The notes under the pieces are model-generated. The model ran no database searches and was not told where the DNA came from. It saw only the letters and a list, made by a program, of their open reading frames with translations. Of a DNA stretch of 64,000 nt, positions 26,457 to 36,144 are shown in pieces (position 1 is the stretch's first letter; each line of letters opens with the position of its first letter). This stretch comes from Nematostella vectensis. Taxonomy: Eukaryota; Cnidaria; Anthozoa; Actiniaria; Edwardsiidae. Position numbers and translations under genes: made by a program. The DNA is taken from contig NC_064035.1 in the NCBI RefSeq assembly GCF_932526225.1, positions 3,223,501-3,287,500 on the forward strand, written 5' to 3'.

Positions 26457-29160
26457 CTATCACTGCGGACTATTCTGTAACGCAACTCTCACAAAGTCGT
26501 TTACTCGCGAGTGATCTGTCGTCTTCAGGTAGGCATGAAGACGACGTATCATGCTTTTTAACGTCCTTTTCAAGACGTAAGATAACTTGCGCGTGTGTAA
26601 AAATCACACAAAGGAAAAGAAAAAGGTGGAATGGTATGTAATCTCCCGTTCTCTACCTTTTTCCTCTTCCTTTTTAACCCTCCGCGCTAATTTCACACTC
26701 CTTATAAAACCCCTAATGTAGGATGAGATGACTGAAATAAAAATATTACGATGCAGCCGTCGACTCATCGTCGTATTTTCATTCATGAATCGTTGTTGTG
26801 ATTTGAATTGAATTGTTTGGTGATTTATTATTCTTTCAGAAGCCACATTAAACATAGTTATGCTCTTAAATAGTAACGTTTTGACGATATAAACATTTTA
26901 ACTCTTTGGGAAGCATCATAATGACGATTGAGATTGCAGTTAGTTTTGGGCGGCGAAGTTATTTTCGCATAAAACTGTTCGATATTCCTATTGGAAAACT
27001 AAAACCTTCCCCCAAAAAGGCGAATAATTGTAACCCTTTTAAGCAGATATTCTAAAATGGTACCATTTGCATAATAGAATTAAGCTCTGTGAATACAATT
27101 GACCGTTTTATTGAGCAAATTGAGCCCATCCACTTTCTTTTTACGAGTGAAATCTTACCATTTGGCTTTGTTTTACCACTGTTCTGTTGATGGAGTATCG
27201 TAAGGGACCATGGACCCCTTGTTGAAAATAGGTTTTCTAGTAATAACATGTTTTCTAGCGAGGGAAGGTTTTTCTACTTTTAGTATGATCCGAGTATAAA
27301 CCAAGAGCATATGGATGAAGGTTGGTTAAAGAGTTTCTATGTATTAAATCCCCAGAGCTAACACAGTATTATACTTCTGGGTTTTTTAATTCGAACTAAA
27401 ACATAATATAAGACACAGCATATTGTGCATTCAAAAGGTGCAATGGGCTTTTGAAATGAGAGGGGATCTATGATTATTTCACATCACTTTTATGTATGGT
27501 GCTTGATTGTAAAAATTGTATGATTGGACAAATTGTTTCCACTTTTCTCCCATTTACTCTGACTGAAAATTTTCTACCAGAAAGAATCCAAATCATTAGA
27601 ATTCTGTTGGAGTAAAATTGTTTAGAAGAAGAATGATAAGCTCATGAAAATGATTATTTTTTTCAAGACATATTGCATTATACATATGCTGTAAAAACAT
27701 TTACAACATAACGTGTCCACTGCATTTCCTTGGGATTGAACATTTTACCAACAGGCTTGTGTATTTTGGGGGTTGCAAATTTCCATCCTTTTTGCGTGTA
27801 TGACATTTTGAGCTTTTGGACCCTTCCATCATGTTTATAACTAAATACTCCCCCCCCCTCCCAACCCCCCCGGGCAATTAAGCTTCAAGGCATATAAATC
27901 CTAAGCCCATTCAGCCTTTCGGCTATCAAGTCGTAGCCCATTCATGCTCTATTGACAAATATTTAAATTTAAGAGTTATACAATAGATGGGCTGGTTGGT
28001 ACAAGCCAAGCAAAAAAAAAATGTCTTCTATTTGTTTTATTTGATATTATGATTGATTTTATTTGATTTCTGTGTACCACATGCTTTTTGTGTGTAGGAG
28101 ATGAGATGATTTAAGCTTATACCTCTATTAAGTCATTAGAACAAATATGAAATACTGTATGTGTCAAGTAATTTTCTGCAGTGGCTGATCCAGGTGTGGT
28201 TCTGTGGTCCAATCCTTTTTAAGCACAAAGCTATTGTAATAGTTTTCATAAATTGAAGCACCTTTGAAAAATTCTAGACCCCATTCAGCTTTTAACAGCG
28301 CCTGCACAAGGCAATTTGAATACTGAATGTTCATGATCGACCGACAAACTCGGACGGGCTGCATATATAACTTATATTGAGACTAAACACAACACACCGT
28401 AAGGCATGTACTTATGCATGCATTATGAGCTTCGGAGGACGCGACGAAAACCATTTGCAGTACTGAATAGTCAACTCCAGGGTCAAGAATCCATGCCTGC
28501 TTGTCCACCACTAAGTGTGCCTTCGAATTCCAGTATAATTACGCTTCCAAGCTGTAATTCAATCGTGATGACCATCATCCTCACCGTCATCTATTGACTT
28601 TAGCGAATTGGACTTTCCCACCGAACATAGCCATTCGAAATATAAATTTTTACCACATCTTTGCACCCAAAGGCTTTTCTACAAGTCTTGTTTTGATACG
28701 TCTAAAAACCCTACCAAAAAGCAGAAAGATTTTGTTTCATGCTCTTATTCTCGTCTCTCTATGGCCGCCATGTTTTCTTTACTTAGGTCCAGCGAGTGTT
28801 ATGACGTCATCTTACAATTTGATCTGTGATTGGTTGTTTCAATGTTTTGATGCCTCGAATGTCAAAACAAAAAAGTGTTTCCAGAAAAGGAAATATTCTG
28901 AGCTGTCGATATTCGTATTCTACGCCAGATTTTCTATTATATCCCAGAAATGACCCACGGGGTGTTTACAGGACCTTTAAGCATCGAGTTCGAGTGCTGG
29001 GACGCCGAGGCACAGAAACCGAGATATAAAAGGAGCGTCCCTAAACTTGATTGCTGACTTATTCTACCATAAACTCGGCAGAGCTCTGCCAACGTTTTAA
29101 AAAACGTGAACATAAATTTAGAGACATGTTTATACCACGTCTCCATCGTTAGTCAAACTG
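26457..29160. other. Intergenic, nothing recognised
   Basis: AT-rich sequence with a C-rich tract near 27850. No coding region or array found. The rightmost part should hold the 3' UTR of the minus-strand SPFH gene; no clear AATAAA was identified there. Confidence 0.4.
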
Positions 29161-29448
29161 CTAGTCCCCCCGCGCCATCAGAGTGGTGTAGTCCACGTTA
29201 ACTGACATGTCCTGTCTCTTACGTAACGAGCGGAGGTAGTTGAAGGAAGCCTTGTGTTTCTCTGCTGTGATTCCAAGCATCTGGTAGACTGACGTGAGCC
29301 CCGCATTCCGTGCAGCCTCGACCTGGAGTTGCGCAGTCGCAGTAGCACGGCTCTTGGCGAGTGAGGCCTGGACCGAGGTATTCTGGAGGATAACTGCAGC
29401 CTCGTTGTCGATGTCTTTTATGAGTTTCTCGGTTTCTTTTCTGACAAG
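29161..29448 (-). CDS. Minus SPFH gene, exon 4 (C-terminal helix)
   Basis: The acceptor is TTTTCTCTACAG|CTTGTC, phase 0. The exon encodes the charged helical tail rich in Ala and Glu (ATAQLQVEAARNAGLTSVYQ), typical after an SPFH domain, and the stop at 29161-29163. Confidence 0.85.
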   Translation of the reverse strand, partial: LVRKETEKLIKDIDNEAAVILQNTSVQASLAKSRATATAQLQVEAARNAGLTSVYQMLGITAEKHKASFNYLRSLRKRQDMSVNVDYTTLMARGD

Positions 29449-32015
29449 CTGTAGAGAAAATGCAAGCCATACATGAATATTTGTCAATTCGAAACGAAAA
29501 AAAAAAAAAAGCTCAGGTAGGAATTATAAAATGAATGAAATGTAAAAGGTTATTGGATAAAAAACGAACTGGAAACATTCCGGGAATCTTGGATTCAGTT
29601 TCGTCAGAACCATTGTGTAACAAAAGACGTTATTATTATCATTATTATTATATTTTATATTTTCATACACCTTTTTTTATATAAGAACCTTTTTTATAAG
29701 AACGCCCAAGCTTAGATTTCACTTAATTTTAAGAACATGCTAAAAACATGCCGAGGTTCAGATAGCAGATTTTTTTCTTTTTTAGTCCTGATGCGTTCTT
29801 AAATGCAGAATCAAATTGTACTCATAATAACAGCCTTATTATTGCTATTGATCATTAGAGTAATTCTCTTCTTAATAATTCATTGGGTATTATATTCTTA
29901 TATACACTAAAATTTAAAAGCATCGTTAAGAACATATGCAGCCTTTAAATTTCCCAAAAATAAGAACGGCCAAGCCTCAACTGAAAATTAGACGTTCTTA
30001 TAAAAAAAAGTGCATTATACAATCTATTTTTGCTTTCAATTTTTTCGAGGCCACAGATCGTTGTCTCCATAACTATTTTAAGTCGATCGTGCGGAAAAAA
30101 AGGGTACGACTACAATTATAGGGCACATATCTAACTTACTTTCTCCCTTTGAACAAACGTTTCTCTCTCCTCATTGGCTGTCTCGATCACCTGACTCAGA
30201 TAACGACTCTTGACGTCATTGGGTATGAAGACCGAGAGGAGCTGGAATGAGCGAACCTCCAGGAATAATCCCTTGTCTGCACATGCGCATGTGTCACGTG
30301 GTTTGCACCCTGATTTGCATGTACCTCTTTGTTGACACCCTGCCCGGCAGCAGGTGCCCTCTAGGCGACTAACGAGCTTATCAAATAAGATCTTCTCCAC
30401 TTTGACGCGAATGTACTCGTCTAAAGGGGGAAGAGCTGCTTCGCCTATGGTGAGCAGAAAAAGTTGCTTGTATGGAAATCATTTTATTGAACTTTGGGAA
30501 TATCGAAAGTGCTTGTTTTAGGGTTCAGCTCAAATATGGTTCCATCTTCCAAAAAATGGTAGGAATAAACTGATATATGGTTATTTCATCCCCAATCTTC
30601 AAAATCTTGTCAAATCTAAGCATTTTGTTAAACTACGTAGAAGAGCAAGCCACCCCCCCCCCCTCCCCGCACATTAACACACACAGGACACACCACTTTC
30701 CCACTGTAAACCTGTAATTTCCGACAGCCCAGTGATATTACCCCCCGCCAAATGCCCCCTGCGCACATACAAGAATATCTTTACAACTTTCCTCCGTACC
30801 TTTAATTGCAGACACCTTCGTTCTTTCAATACCCACTGGCAGCAAAACAAGCGATACTTCGCCCTTTCCTGCACTTGAAACATACACGGGCATGCAACCG
30901 AACAAACCAGGCCCCTCAGTTCCTTTAATCGCCCAAAACACGAACAAACCACCACCCCCTCAATACCTTTAATCGCCGACAACCCTGTACTCTTCACCAC
31001 AGGCTATGAGAACAAGTCGTATTCCTTGTGAAGCTCTCCGAGGTCCTCGGGAAGTAGGTAAAACTGAAAGGCGGCAGATAGTCTAACCTCTAGCTTGCCG
31101 CTAGTGAAAACTGCGAAAGTATCAAGCTGCACGAAGTGCAAATCTGCTTGGTACTTCTTGAAGGTGAAGTCTGGACCGATCATATACCTCCCGGCCGTGT
31201 AGGTCTTACTGTTGTCTACTTTACCGGTAGACTTGCGCTTCATCAAGCCGTACTGTGGAGGGTTACACGGAATATTACAACATTTTTAATCGAAGATGCG
31301 TGACCGAGCCGAAAAACACTAGCATGAAAAATACACAGTCTACGTGGCGCACACGCAAAGTTTCAGAGTTCGCTGATTCTAGGGGACTGGACCCAAGCTA
31401 ATATAATAAAAGTACTTAATTTATCTTAATGTCTGAACGATTAAAAAAACAAACAGCGCCGCAAAATACATAATACCGTAGATTAACACAAATTAGTTAA
31501 CATGGACTTTTAAAATTACGCTTACTTTTTTACGCTTGAAAATCATTTACCAGACCCAAACATGGCCGCAATCTAGCGTATCAGGTCTAGATAAACAAGA
31601 GTTATGCATATAACCTGATGCAAACAACCAGTTTCGATGGCATCGCGATAATATTTATAATAGGTCTACAGGATTGTTGGCATTAGGATCAAAATGCTTT
31701 AAATATCGTATGGGAATTCGGTACATTGGTAATGACAATACTTTAACTGATATTTAAGACTGATTATGACTAAGACCAATTTTTCTTCAGGGCAATCCAG
31801 GACCAGAACGTGTTTTGTCGTGAATCTCTCATAAGCTTTCATATGCTGGCTGTAATAGATAAGTGTTTATTTACCTCATAGTAAGTGACATAGGAGAAAC
31901 TTAGCGGCAACAGAAGAACTAACAGGAAACAGCAAATGAATACAGCAAAGTATATAAGTTTTTTCACCATTCCTTTCCTTGCAATAGTGTCACTTGGAGA
32001 TACTCGATCGGTCAT
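29161..32015 (-). CDS. SPFH/band-7 domain membrane protein, minus copy, with in-frame TAG
   Basis: Four exons, minus strand: 31875-32015, 30967-31252, 30140-30444 and 29161-29448, with consistent phases (0, 1, 0) and GT-AG introns. They would encode about 339 residues. Order: cytosolic N-terminus MTDRVSPSDTIARK; one membrane segment (~17-40, LIYFAVFICCFLLVLLLPLS); an SPFH/band-7 domain (GRYMIGPDFTFKKYQADLHF, LEVRLSAAFQFYLLPEDLG); a Cys-rich insert (GTCCRAGCQQ, KSGCKPRDTCACADKG); a predicted helical, coiled-coil tail (VRKETEKLIKDIDNEAAV) ending LMARGD. SPFH proteins oligomerise on membranes as microdomain scaffolds. The odd point is a TAG at 31004-31006 in exon 2, although the frame continues as family-like sequence (VVKSTGLSAIKG) to a correctly phased donor. 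It could be a nonsense allele, pseudogene, readthrough or sequence error. Confidence 0.8.
30140..30444 (-). CDS. Minus SPFH gene, exon 3 (Cys-rich part)
   Basis: The acceptor is CTCACCATAG|GCGAAG and the donor GAGAAA|GTAAGT. Reads ALPPLDEYIRVKVEKILFDK, then a Cys-rich stretch with eight cysteines, then LFLEVRSFQLLSVFIPNDVK and a helical ANEERETFVQREK. Confidence 0.8.
30700..30985 (-). repeat. Degenerate repeat covering the exon 2 donor
   Basis: The exon-end motif GGCGATTAAAGGTATTGAGG (minus strand, near 30966-30977) recurs inside the intron as GGCGATTAAAGGAACTGAGG (near 30922), TGCAATTAAAGGTACGGAGG (near 30800) and CGGAAATTACAGGTTTACAG (near 30711). Spacings are about 45, 123 and 88 bp, near multiples of 42-45 bp. 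This is an old, decayed tandem repeat that includes the splice donor. Confidence 0.6.
30967..31252 (-). CDS. Minus SPFH gene, exon 2 (SPFH core, contains TAG)
   Basis: The acceptor is CTCCACAG|TAC and the donor AAAG|GTATTG, giving phase 0 in and phase 1 out, which fits exon 3 (GC|GAA). If the TAG at 31004 is respected the product ends at KEYDLFS, about 130 residues in. Confidence 0.7.
31875..32015 (-). CDS. Minus SPFH gene, exon 1 (start and membrane anchor)
   Basis: Starts at ATG 32015 and ends YVTYYE with donor GAG|GTAAAT, phase 0. It encodes the N-terminal tail and the single hydrophobic segment. Confidence 0.8.
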
Positions 32016-32270
32016 CTACATCGCTCTCGCTTAACATTACCCCGAAGATAGATTTAGTGACTACGAAACGGAATTCTCTATTTGATTGACCTCCCAACAA
32101 AAGTTGGTTACAACAAAACAAGCCAATAACACTTTTAAAAATTCAAATCGTTAGTTGATTTATTTAACATTTTTTCCTTGGTTTTAATTCTAAAAAGAAG
32201 CGTTCTTTATAGCATTCGTTTTCTAGGCATGTGATCTTAGAATTGTTGCACACATCAAACGAGGTGGAAA
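32016..32270. promoter_or_regulatory. Shared divergent promoter interval of the SPFH pair
   Basis: Only 255 bp separate the two oppositely oriented start codons, so both 5' UTRs and any core promoters must lie here or overlap. I see no convincing TATA box or named site. Co-regulation is an inference from the head-to-head layout. Confidence 0.55.
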
Positions 32271-32367
32271 ATGTCCCCGGCCAAAAAAGCTTCGCTTATC
32301 ATCATATCTGCATCCATCATTTTTGTTATCGCTCTAGTGGCGACCTCATTGAAGCGACTCGAAGAAG
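32271..32367 (+). CDS. Plus SPFH gene, exon 1
   Basis: ATG at 32271; the donor is GAAG|GTAAGG, phase 1. A second GTAAG lies 4 bp downstream, but only the first gives a phase compatible with exon 2 (TT|GGT GTA TGG). Confidence 0.75.
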
Positions 32368-35300
32368 GTAAGGTAAGAACCTTAAAAGACGATAATCGTT
32401 CGATTAACATAATGTACCAATACCTTCATGGGGATTCCCAACCAATGGTAACAAGTTTTGGGATAGATAGATATATAATATTTTAATTCATACATAGGAT
32501 TATTTTTAACTGGCGGACCGTTCGTTTTTTAGGACTCCATCCGGCTGCCTCTAGTGTCTAGTCAGTGCGAAAATGATATGGCGCCTGCAATTTAGTAACT
32601 GGGAAATTCGAGAGTTCCTAGATAAATTTTGGTAGAGTTCTGAAAAGTTCATTTTACAGTCAAGTGCCTCAATTTCCTTCCTGAGCAGAGGTTTCTGTTA
32701 CAAAGCCTTTCCTGCCTTGTTTGCGAAATAGGAGACCGAGTTTCCCGCAGGCTAGCCGGGAAAATTAGATCCGAGGATCTAGTCTTTAGGATCCTTGAAA
32801 ATAAATATACAGAAAAAAAATTCTCCTTAATTTAAAATATGCACTGGTGACCCAACTACGAAACGTTCTTTTCGTAGACTCTGTCGCAATATTATCAAGG
32901 TTTCACCATGTTCATAGTTCAAACAACATGAATGACTAAGTTCGACTAAATGCATCTGGTTTTATATTGTATGTAATGTATGAACACGAATACACCGCCA
33001 TGATGGAGTAACACAGACTATTTAAACCATGTATAATGAGTAATACTAGGGCATCCCAAGGCCGACAAAAATCCCAGCGTTAATAGAAAGAGAAGAAAAT
33101 GAAAACCTTCCAAAAAGACGCGTAGCTAGGATTTGTGGGAAGAGGGGGCAGTGATTTAGGGGGGGAGGGGGGGGCAGTTTTTTATAGTCTCCTACACAGT
33201 CGTTCTGACCTCTGTCACGCTATTCGCTTGCGTAGGAGTTTAGCTATTTATGGCAAAAAGATTTTTAACAATTTCCCATTTTTGTGGTCTATGTGGGTGC
33301 GCGCGCCCTTTAATACGCGTCTGCAAAGGGTACCTACCCTGGGTACCAGAGCCTCCAGACTTCTCTCCTCCAGTGACGCTGAACCAAAATGCCGCGACGA
33401 GCAAGACTGGAGGCTCTGGTACCCAGGGTAGCTAATACCATAAGGGAACGGAAATTCCACTCTCGGTTAGTTCGGTTCACATCGGTTCGAAAGAATGGCT
33501 CATTATAAAAGGATTTATAAGCTCTGATTTGCAACAAATTTCTCTCTCTATATATATAGGTAATGTGTTGTTTCTCTTTTCATAGTTGGTGTATGGTATG
33601 ACCTGACAAAAACAGAACTAGGGTCGGATGTTCGAACGTCTGGGCTGCACCTCGGGACTCCAGGGTTCCAGTTCGTTAAGTTCCCCAGTGTCTTCAAGAC
33701 CCTTATATTTAAAAATCTTACGTGTCTGAAAAAGGACGGTCTTGAAATTGAAATACGACAGCAGTTCCAGTACAGAGCAAGACCTAACGACTTGAGAAGT
33801 ATAATCCAAGAATACCGCAGCCATGACAACTTCGTCACCATCTTAAGGTATATGCACAACGTATACAGCATACTTTATATTAGTAAAGGAATTTACGGCG
33901 GACAATATATTTCAATTGCCTACAATTAAGACCTACCCCCCCCCCCCAATACATACCTACAGTTCCAGAGAAGGAGAATATGAGCAAAAAGAGCTTTAAT
34001 GCTTAGCACTTAAAAGTTTAAAAATGCTCAAAAAAAGTTTAACTTATAGTTCAAAAAGGCGTAAAGATACTATAACGTGCCATAAAGGTGTTCTTTATAC
34101 AGCACATACTTCCCGTCCCCGTTCTAGACTTGGTGTTCTTACGTCTTGGAAACGTTGGAAACGTTGAAGAAAACGTCTAAAACATCATATCACAAGAGAG
34201 TCCATTTCGGAGTTCATTTCACGTCTGGCGTTTTTAGTCTCCTACCGTCGCCGTTCTATTTGCGTAAAGTCCCTGATAGAATCGAGCGCTTAGCTTAAAA
34301 CGCATATTTTTCACAATCTTCTCACCGTCGCCCCCGTCTTGCTTGAGGTCCCTAATAGTCCCAATGGCAAGGGGCTGTTCGCCATGGCATTCTTTCGCTG
34401 CGCTTTCGGTTTTCAGGTGATGCAGAAACTCTAGTATGGGACTCCCCTTAGAAGGTCATCATATGGAATAACTAAATAGGCGTGGTCAACAGTAATTTCA
34501 ACGCCTAAGAAATAGCGAAACAATGCATTTTTCAGCTGTACTCGTTAATCCTCTATGCACAAATAATATTCTGTTAGCAAATCAATTTATTTCTTGTCCA
34601 CAAACAGCTTGAAACACGCTAAAGGGTAGCAGAGCCATAAAAGGCCCTTATGGATATCGGCAAGAACCTCTGGAACTGGCTTTTTCCGGATGCTTTCTTA
34701 AGCCCTTTTCCAGTCTGTTTCGCTGGCTTATGTAAGCTACTAGCCCTGGTTGGGTACAAGCCTTGTTTTGTTTGCTGTGTAGGTTACTAGCGACATCGGC
34801 CTTGTACGAACCTTGCAGCGAATTCACCACCGCCGAGTTCCAGAACAAGAGAGCTGTCTTTCAAGAACACGTGCGCACTCGGACCGCGCTGCGCTTTGAC
34901 AACGTTAGCGCGGACCTCACAGACCTGCAAATAAGCAACATTAAAAGGCCCTCTTCGTACGAGTCTGCAATACGAGACAAGATACTGAAAAAAGGTTCGA
35001 ACGATACGGCCCAAGGTACTAAAACAAAGTTTAAACAAAGTTCGAACGATACGAGCCAAGGTACTAAAACAAAGTTTAAACAAAGTTCGAACGATACGAG
35101 CCAAGGTACTAAAACAAAGTTTAAACAAAGTTCGAACGATACGAGCCAAGGTACTAAAACAAAGTTTAAACAAAGTTCGAACGATACGAGCCAAGGTACT
35201 AAAACAAAGTTTAAACAAAGTTCGAACGATACGAGCCAAGGTACTAAAACAAAGTTTAAACAAAGTTCGAACGATACGAGCCAAGGTACTTATACAAAGT

Positions 35301-36144
35301 TCGAACGATACGAGCCAAGGTACGCATCTTATTAAAGCGAGAATCGTAAAGTATAGTGAGACAGGGCCGTAGCAGGGGGTGGGGCACTGGGGGGAAATGA
35401 CTAGTAGGGGCGTGGCTGTGCTCCCAATATTTTCATAGTGTTCCTGTTTTGCTACTGATTGGATAACATAAGAACCCTTATTAAATAAGCCATACTGTAC
35501 TCATGATAGACGAATACCACAAAAGGGGTTAGATGAAAAGCAAATGTTACGGATGAGTAAGAGGGGCGTGGCTGAATGAGTAGGGGGTGTGACTGAATGA
35601 GTAGGAGGGGTGTGGCTGAATGAGTAGGAGGGGCGTGGCTGAATGAGAAGGAGGGGCGTGGCTGAATGAGTAGGAGGGGCGCATGACACTTGCATGCTGG
35701 GGTTGGTGAGTGTTACACGCTTTTTAGCACCATAACAGAGGCTTTTATGAAAAGAAAAAAACTAAGTCGACGTTGTATTTTAACGCTTTTTGTTTATTAC
35801 AACAGGAGACAGCTAAAGAAAACATCAAGCTTGCAGAAACCCAGAGACCACGCCTTTTGATCCAAGCGAACACCCGTAAGCAAGAGGCTATCAGCGCGGC
35901 CGACATCAACATGCGGAAAGCCGACGCGGATGTCAGCATCATCCTGGCCACAGCACAAGCCAAGGCGTCTGAGATCGCGGCGGCGTTCGAGTCAGAGGCC
36001 GCGGCGTATGAGGGCGTAATGCAGACGCAAAACTTGACTGTAGACGGGCTACTCTCGTATTTGAGCGTACGGGTGGTGGCCGAGTCCAAGAGTGTAAACG
36101 TCGCTCTGAAGGCACCGGCACAGACGCAGTATACGTATCCATAG
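32271..36144 (+). CDS. SPFH/band-7 domain membrane protein, plus copy
   Basis: Four exons: 32271-32367, 33586-33847, 34783 to about 34986, and 35806-36144. The protein starts MSPAKKASLIIISASIIFVI, so the membrane segment is at residues ~8-26. An SPFH-type domain follows (LHLGTPGFQFVKFPSVFK, LEIEIRQQFQYRARPNDLRS, VRTRTALRFDNVSADLTD, LQISNIKRPSSYESAIRDK), then a long Ala/Glu-rich helix (ETAKENIKLAETQRPRLL, ADADVSIILATAQAKASEIA) and the end TQYTYP. Exon 1 to 2 joins at phase 1, exon 2 to 3 at phase 2. It lacks the Cys-rich insert of the minus copy and is a divergent paralogue. The exon 3 to 4 join is the problem: family logic predicts RDK joined to ETAKEN at phase 0, but the bases after that AAG are AT rather than GT. 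See the 45-bp repeat. It may still be functional through another donor, or be a decaying gene. Confidence 0.75.
33335..33430. mobile_element. Palindromic element (MITE-like), copy 2
   Basis: 96 bp bounded by a perfect 24-bp inverted repeat starting TACCCTGGGTACCAGAGCCT. Same family as 16739-16797. It lies in intron 1 of the plus SPFH gene. No coding capacity. Confidence 0.8.
33586..33847 (+). CDS. Plus SPFH gene, exon 2
   Basis: The acceptor is TTTTCATAG|TTGGTG and the donor CTTAAG|GTATAT. Encodes the first half of the SPFH domain, VWYDLTKTELGSDVRTSGLH through YRSHDNFVTIL. Confidence 0.8.
34783..34986 (+). CDS. Plus SPFH gene, exon 3 (3' end uncertain)
   Basis: The acceptor is TGCTGTGTAG|GTTACT, phase 2 in. 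Encodes LLATSALYEPCSEFTTAEFQ through SYESAIRDK. The expected donor after GACAAG reads ATACTG. Intact CCAAG|GTACT donors lie in the tandem repeat directly downstream, so the real exon may extend into the repeat. Confidence 0.65.
34976..35325 (+). repeat. 45-bp tandem repeat at an exon-intron boundary
   Basis: About six full copies of a 45-bp unit (TTCGAACGATACGAGCCAAG then GTACTAAAACAAAG and TTTAAACAAAG), plus partial ones at each end. The left, partial copy overlaps the end of exon 3: GAGACAAGATACTGAAAAAA aligns with GAGCCAAGGTACTAAAACAA. Later units keep CAAG|GTACT, a plausible donor, while the exon-end copy has A instead of G at the first intron base. The frame stays open for the whole array (SNDTSQGTKTKFKQS per unit). 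Confidence 0.92.
35560..35685 (+). repeat. ~24-bp GC-rich tandem repeat
   Basis: Five or so copies of GAATGAGTAGGAGGGGCGTG plus GCT, with small length differences. It lies between exons 3 and 4 of the plus SPFH gene. Confidence 0.88.
35806..36144 (+). CDS. Plus SPFH gene, exon 4
   Basis: The acceptor is TTATTACAACAG|GAGACA at phase 0, with a possible second AG 7 bp inside (GAGACAG|CTAAAG) at phase 1. It runs 112 codons to the stop at 36142-36144. Confidence 0.8.
   Translation, partial: ETAKENIKLAETQRPRLLIQANTRKQEAISAADINMRKADADVSIILATAQAKASEIAAAFESEAAAYEGVMQTQNLTVDGLLSYLSVRVVAESKSVNVALKAPAQTQYTYP

Noticed and set aside
31004-31016. A tiny intron removing the TAG in the minus SPFH gene (GTTCTCATAG)
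   Set aside because: It would be 10 nt, far below any spliceosomal minimum, and would shift the frame.
34976-34990. AT-AC (U12-type) intron to explain ATACTG after exon 3 of the plus SPFH gene
   Set aside because: U12 AT-AC donors begin ATATCC; here it is ATACTG, and the acceptor is an ordinary CAG. Mutation of a GT donor fits better.
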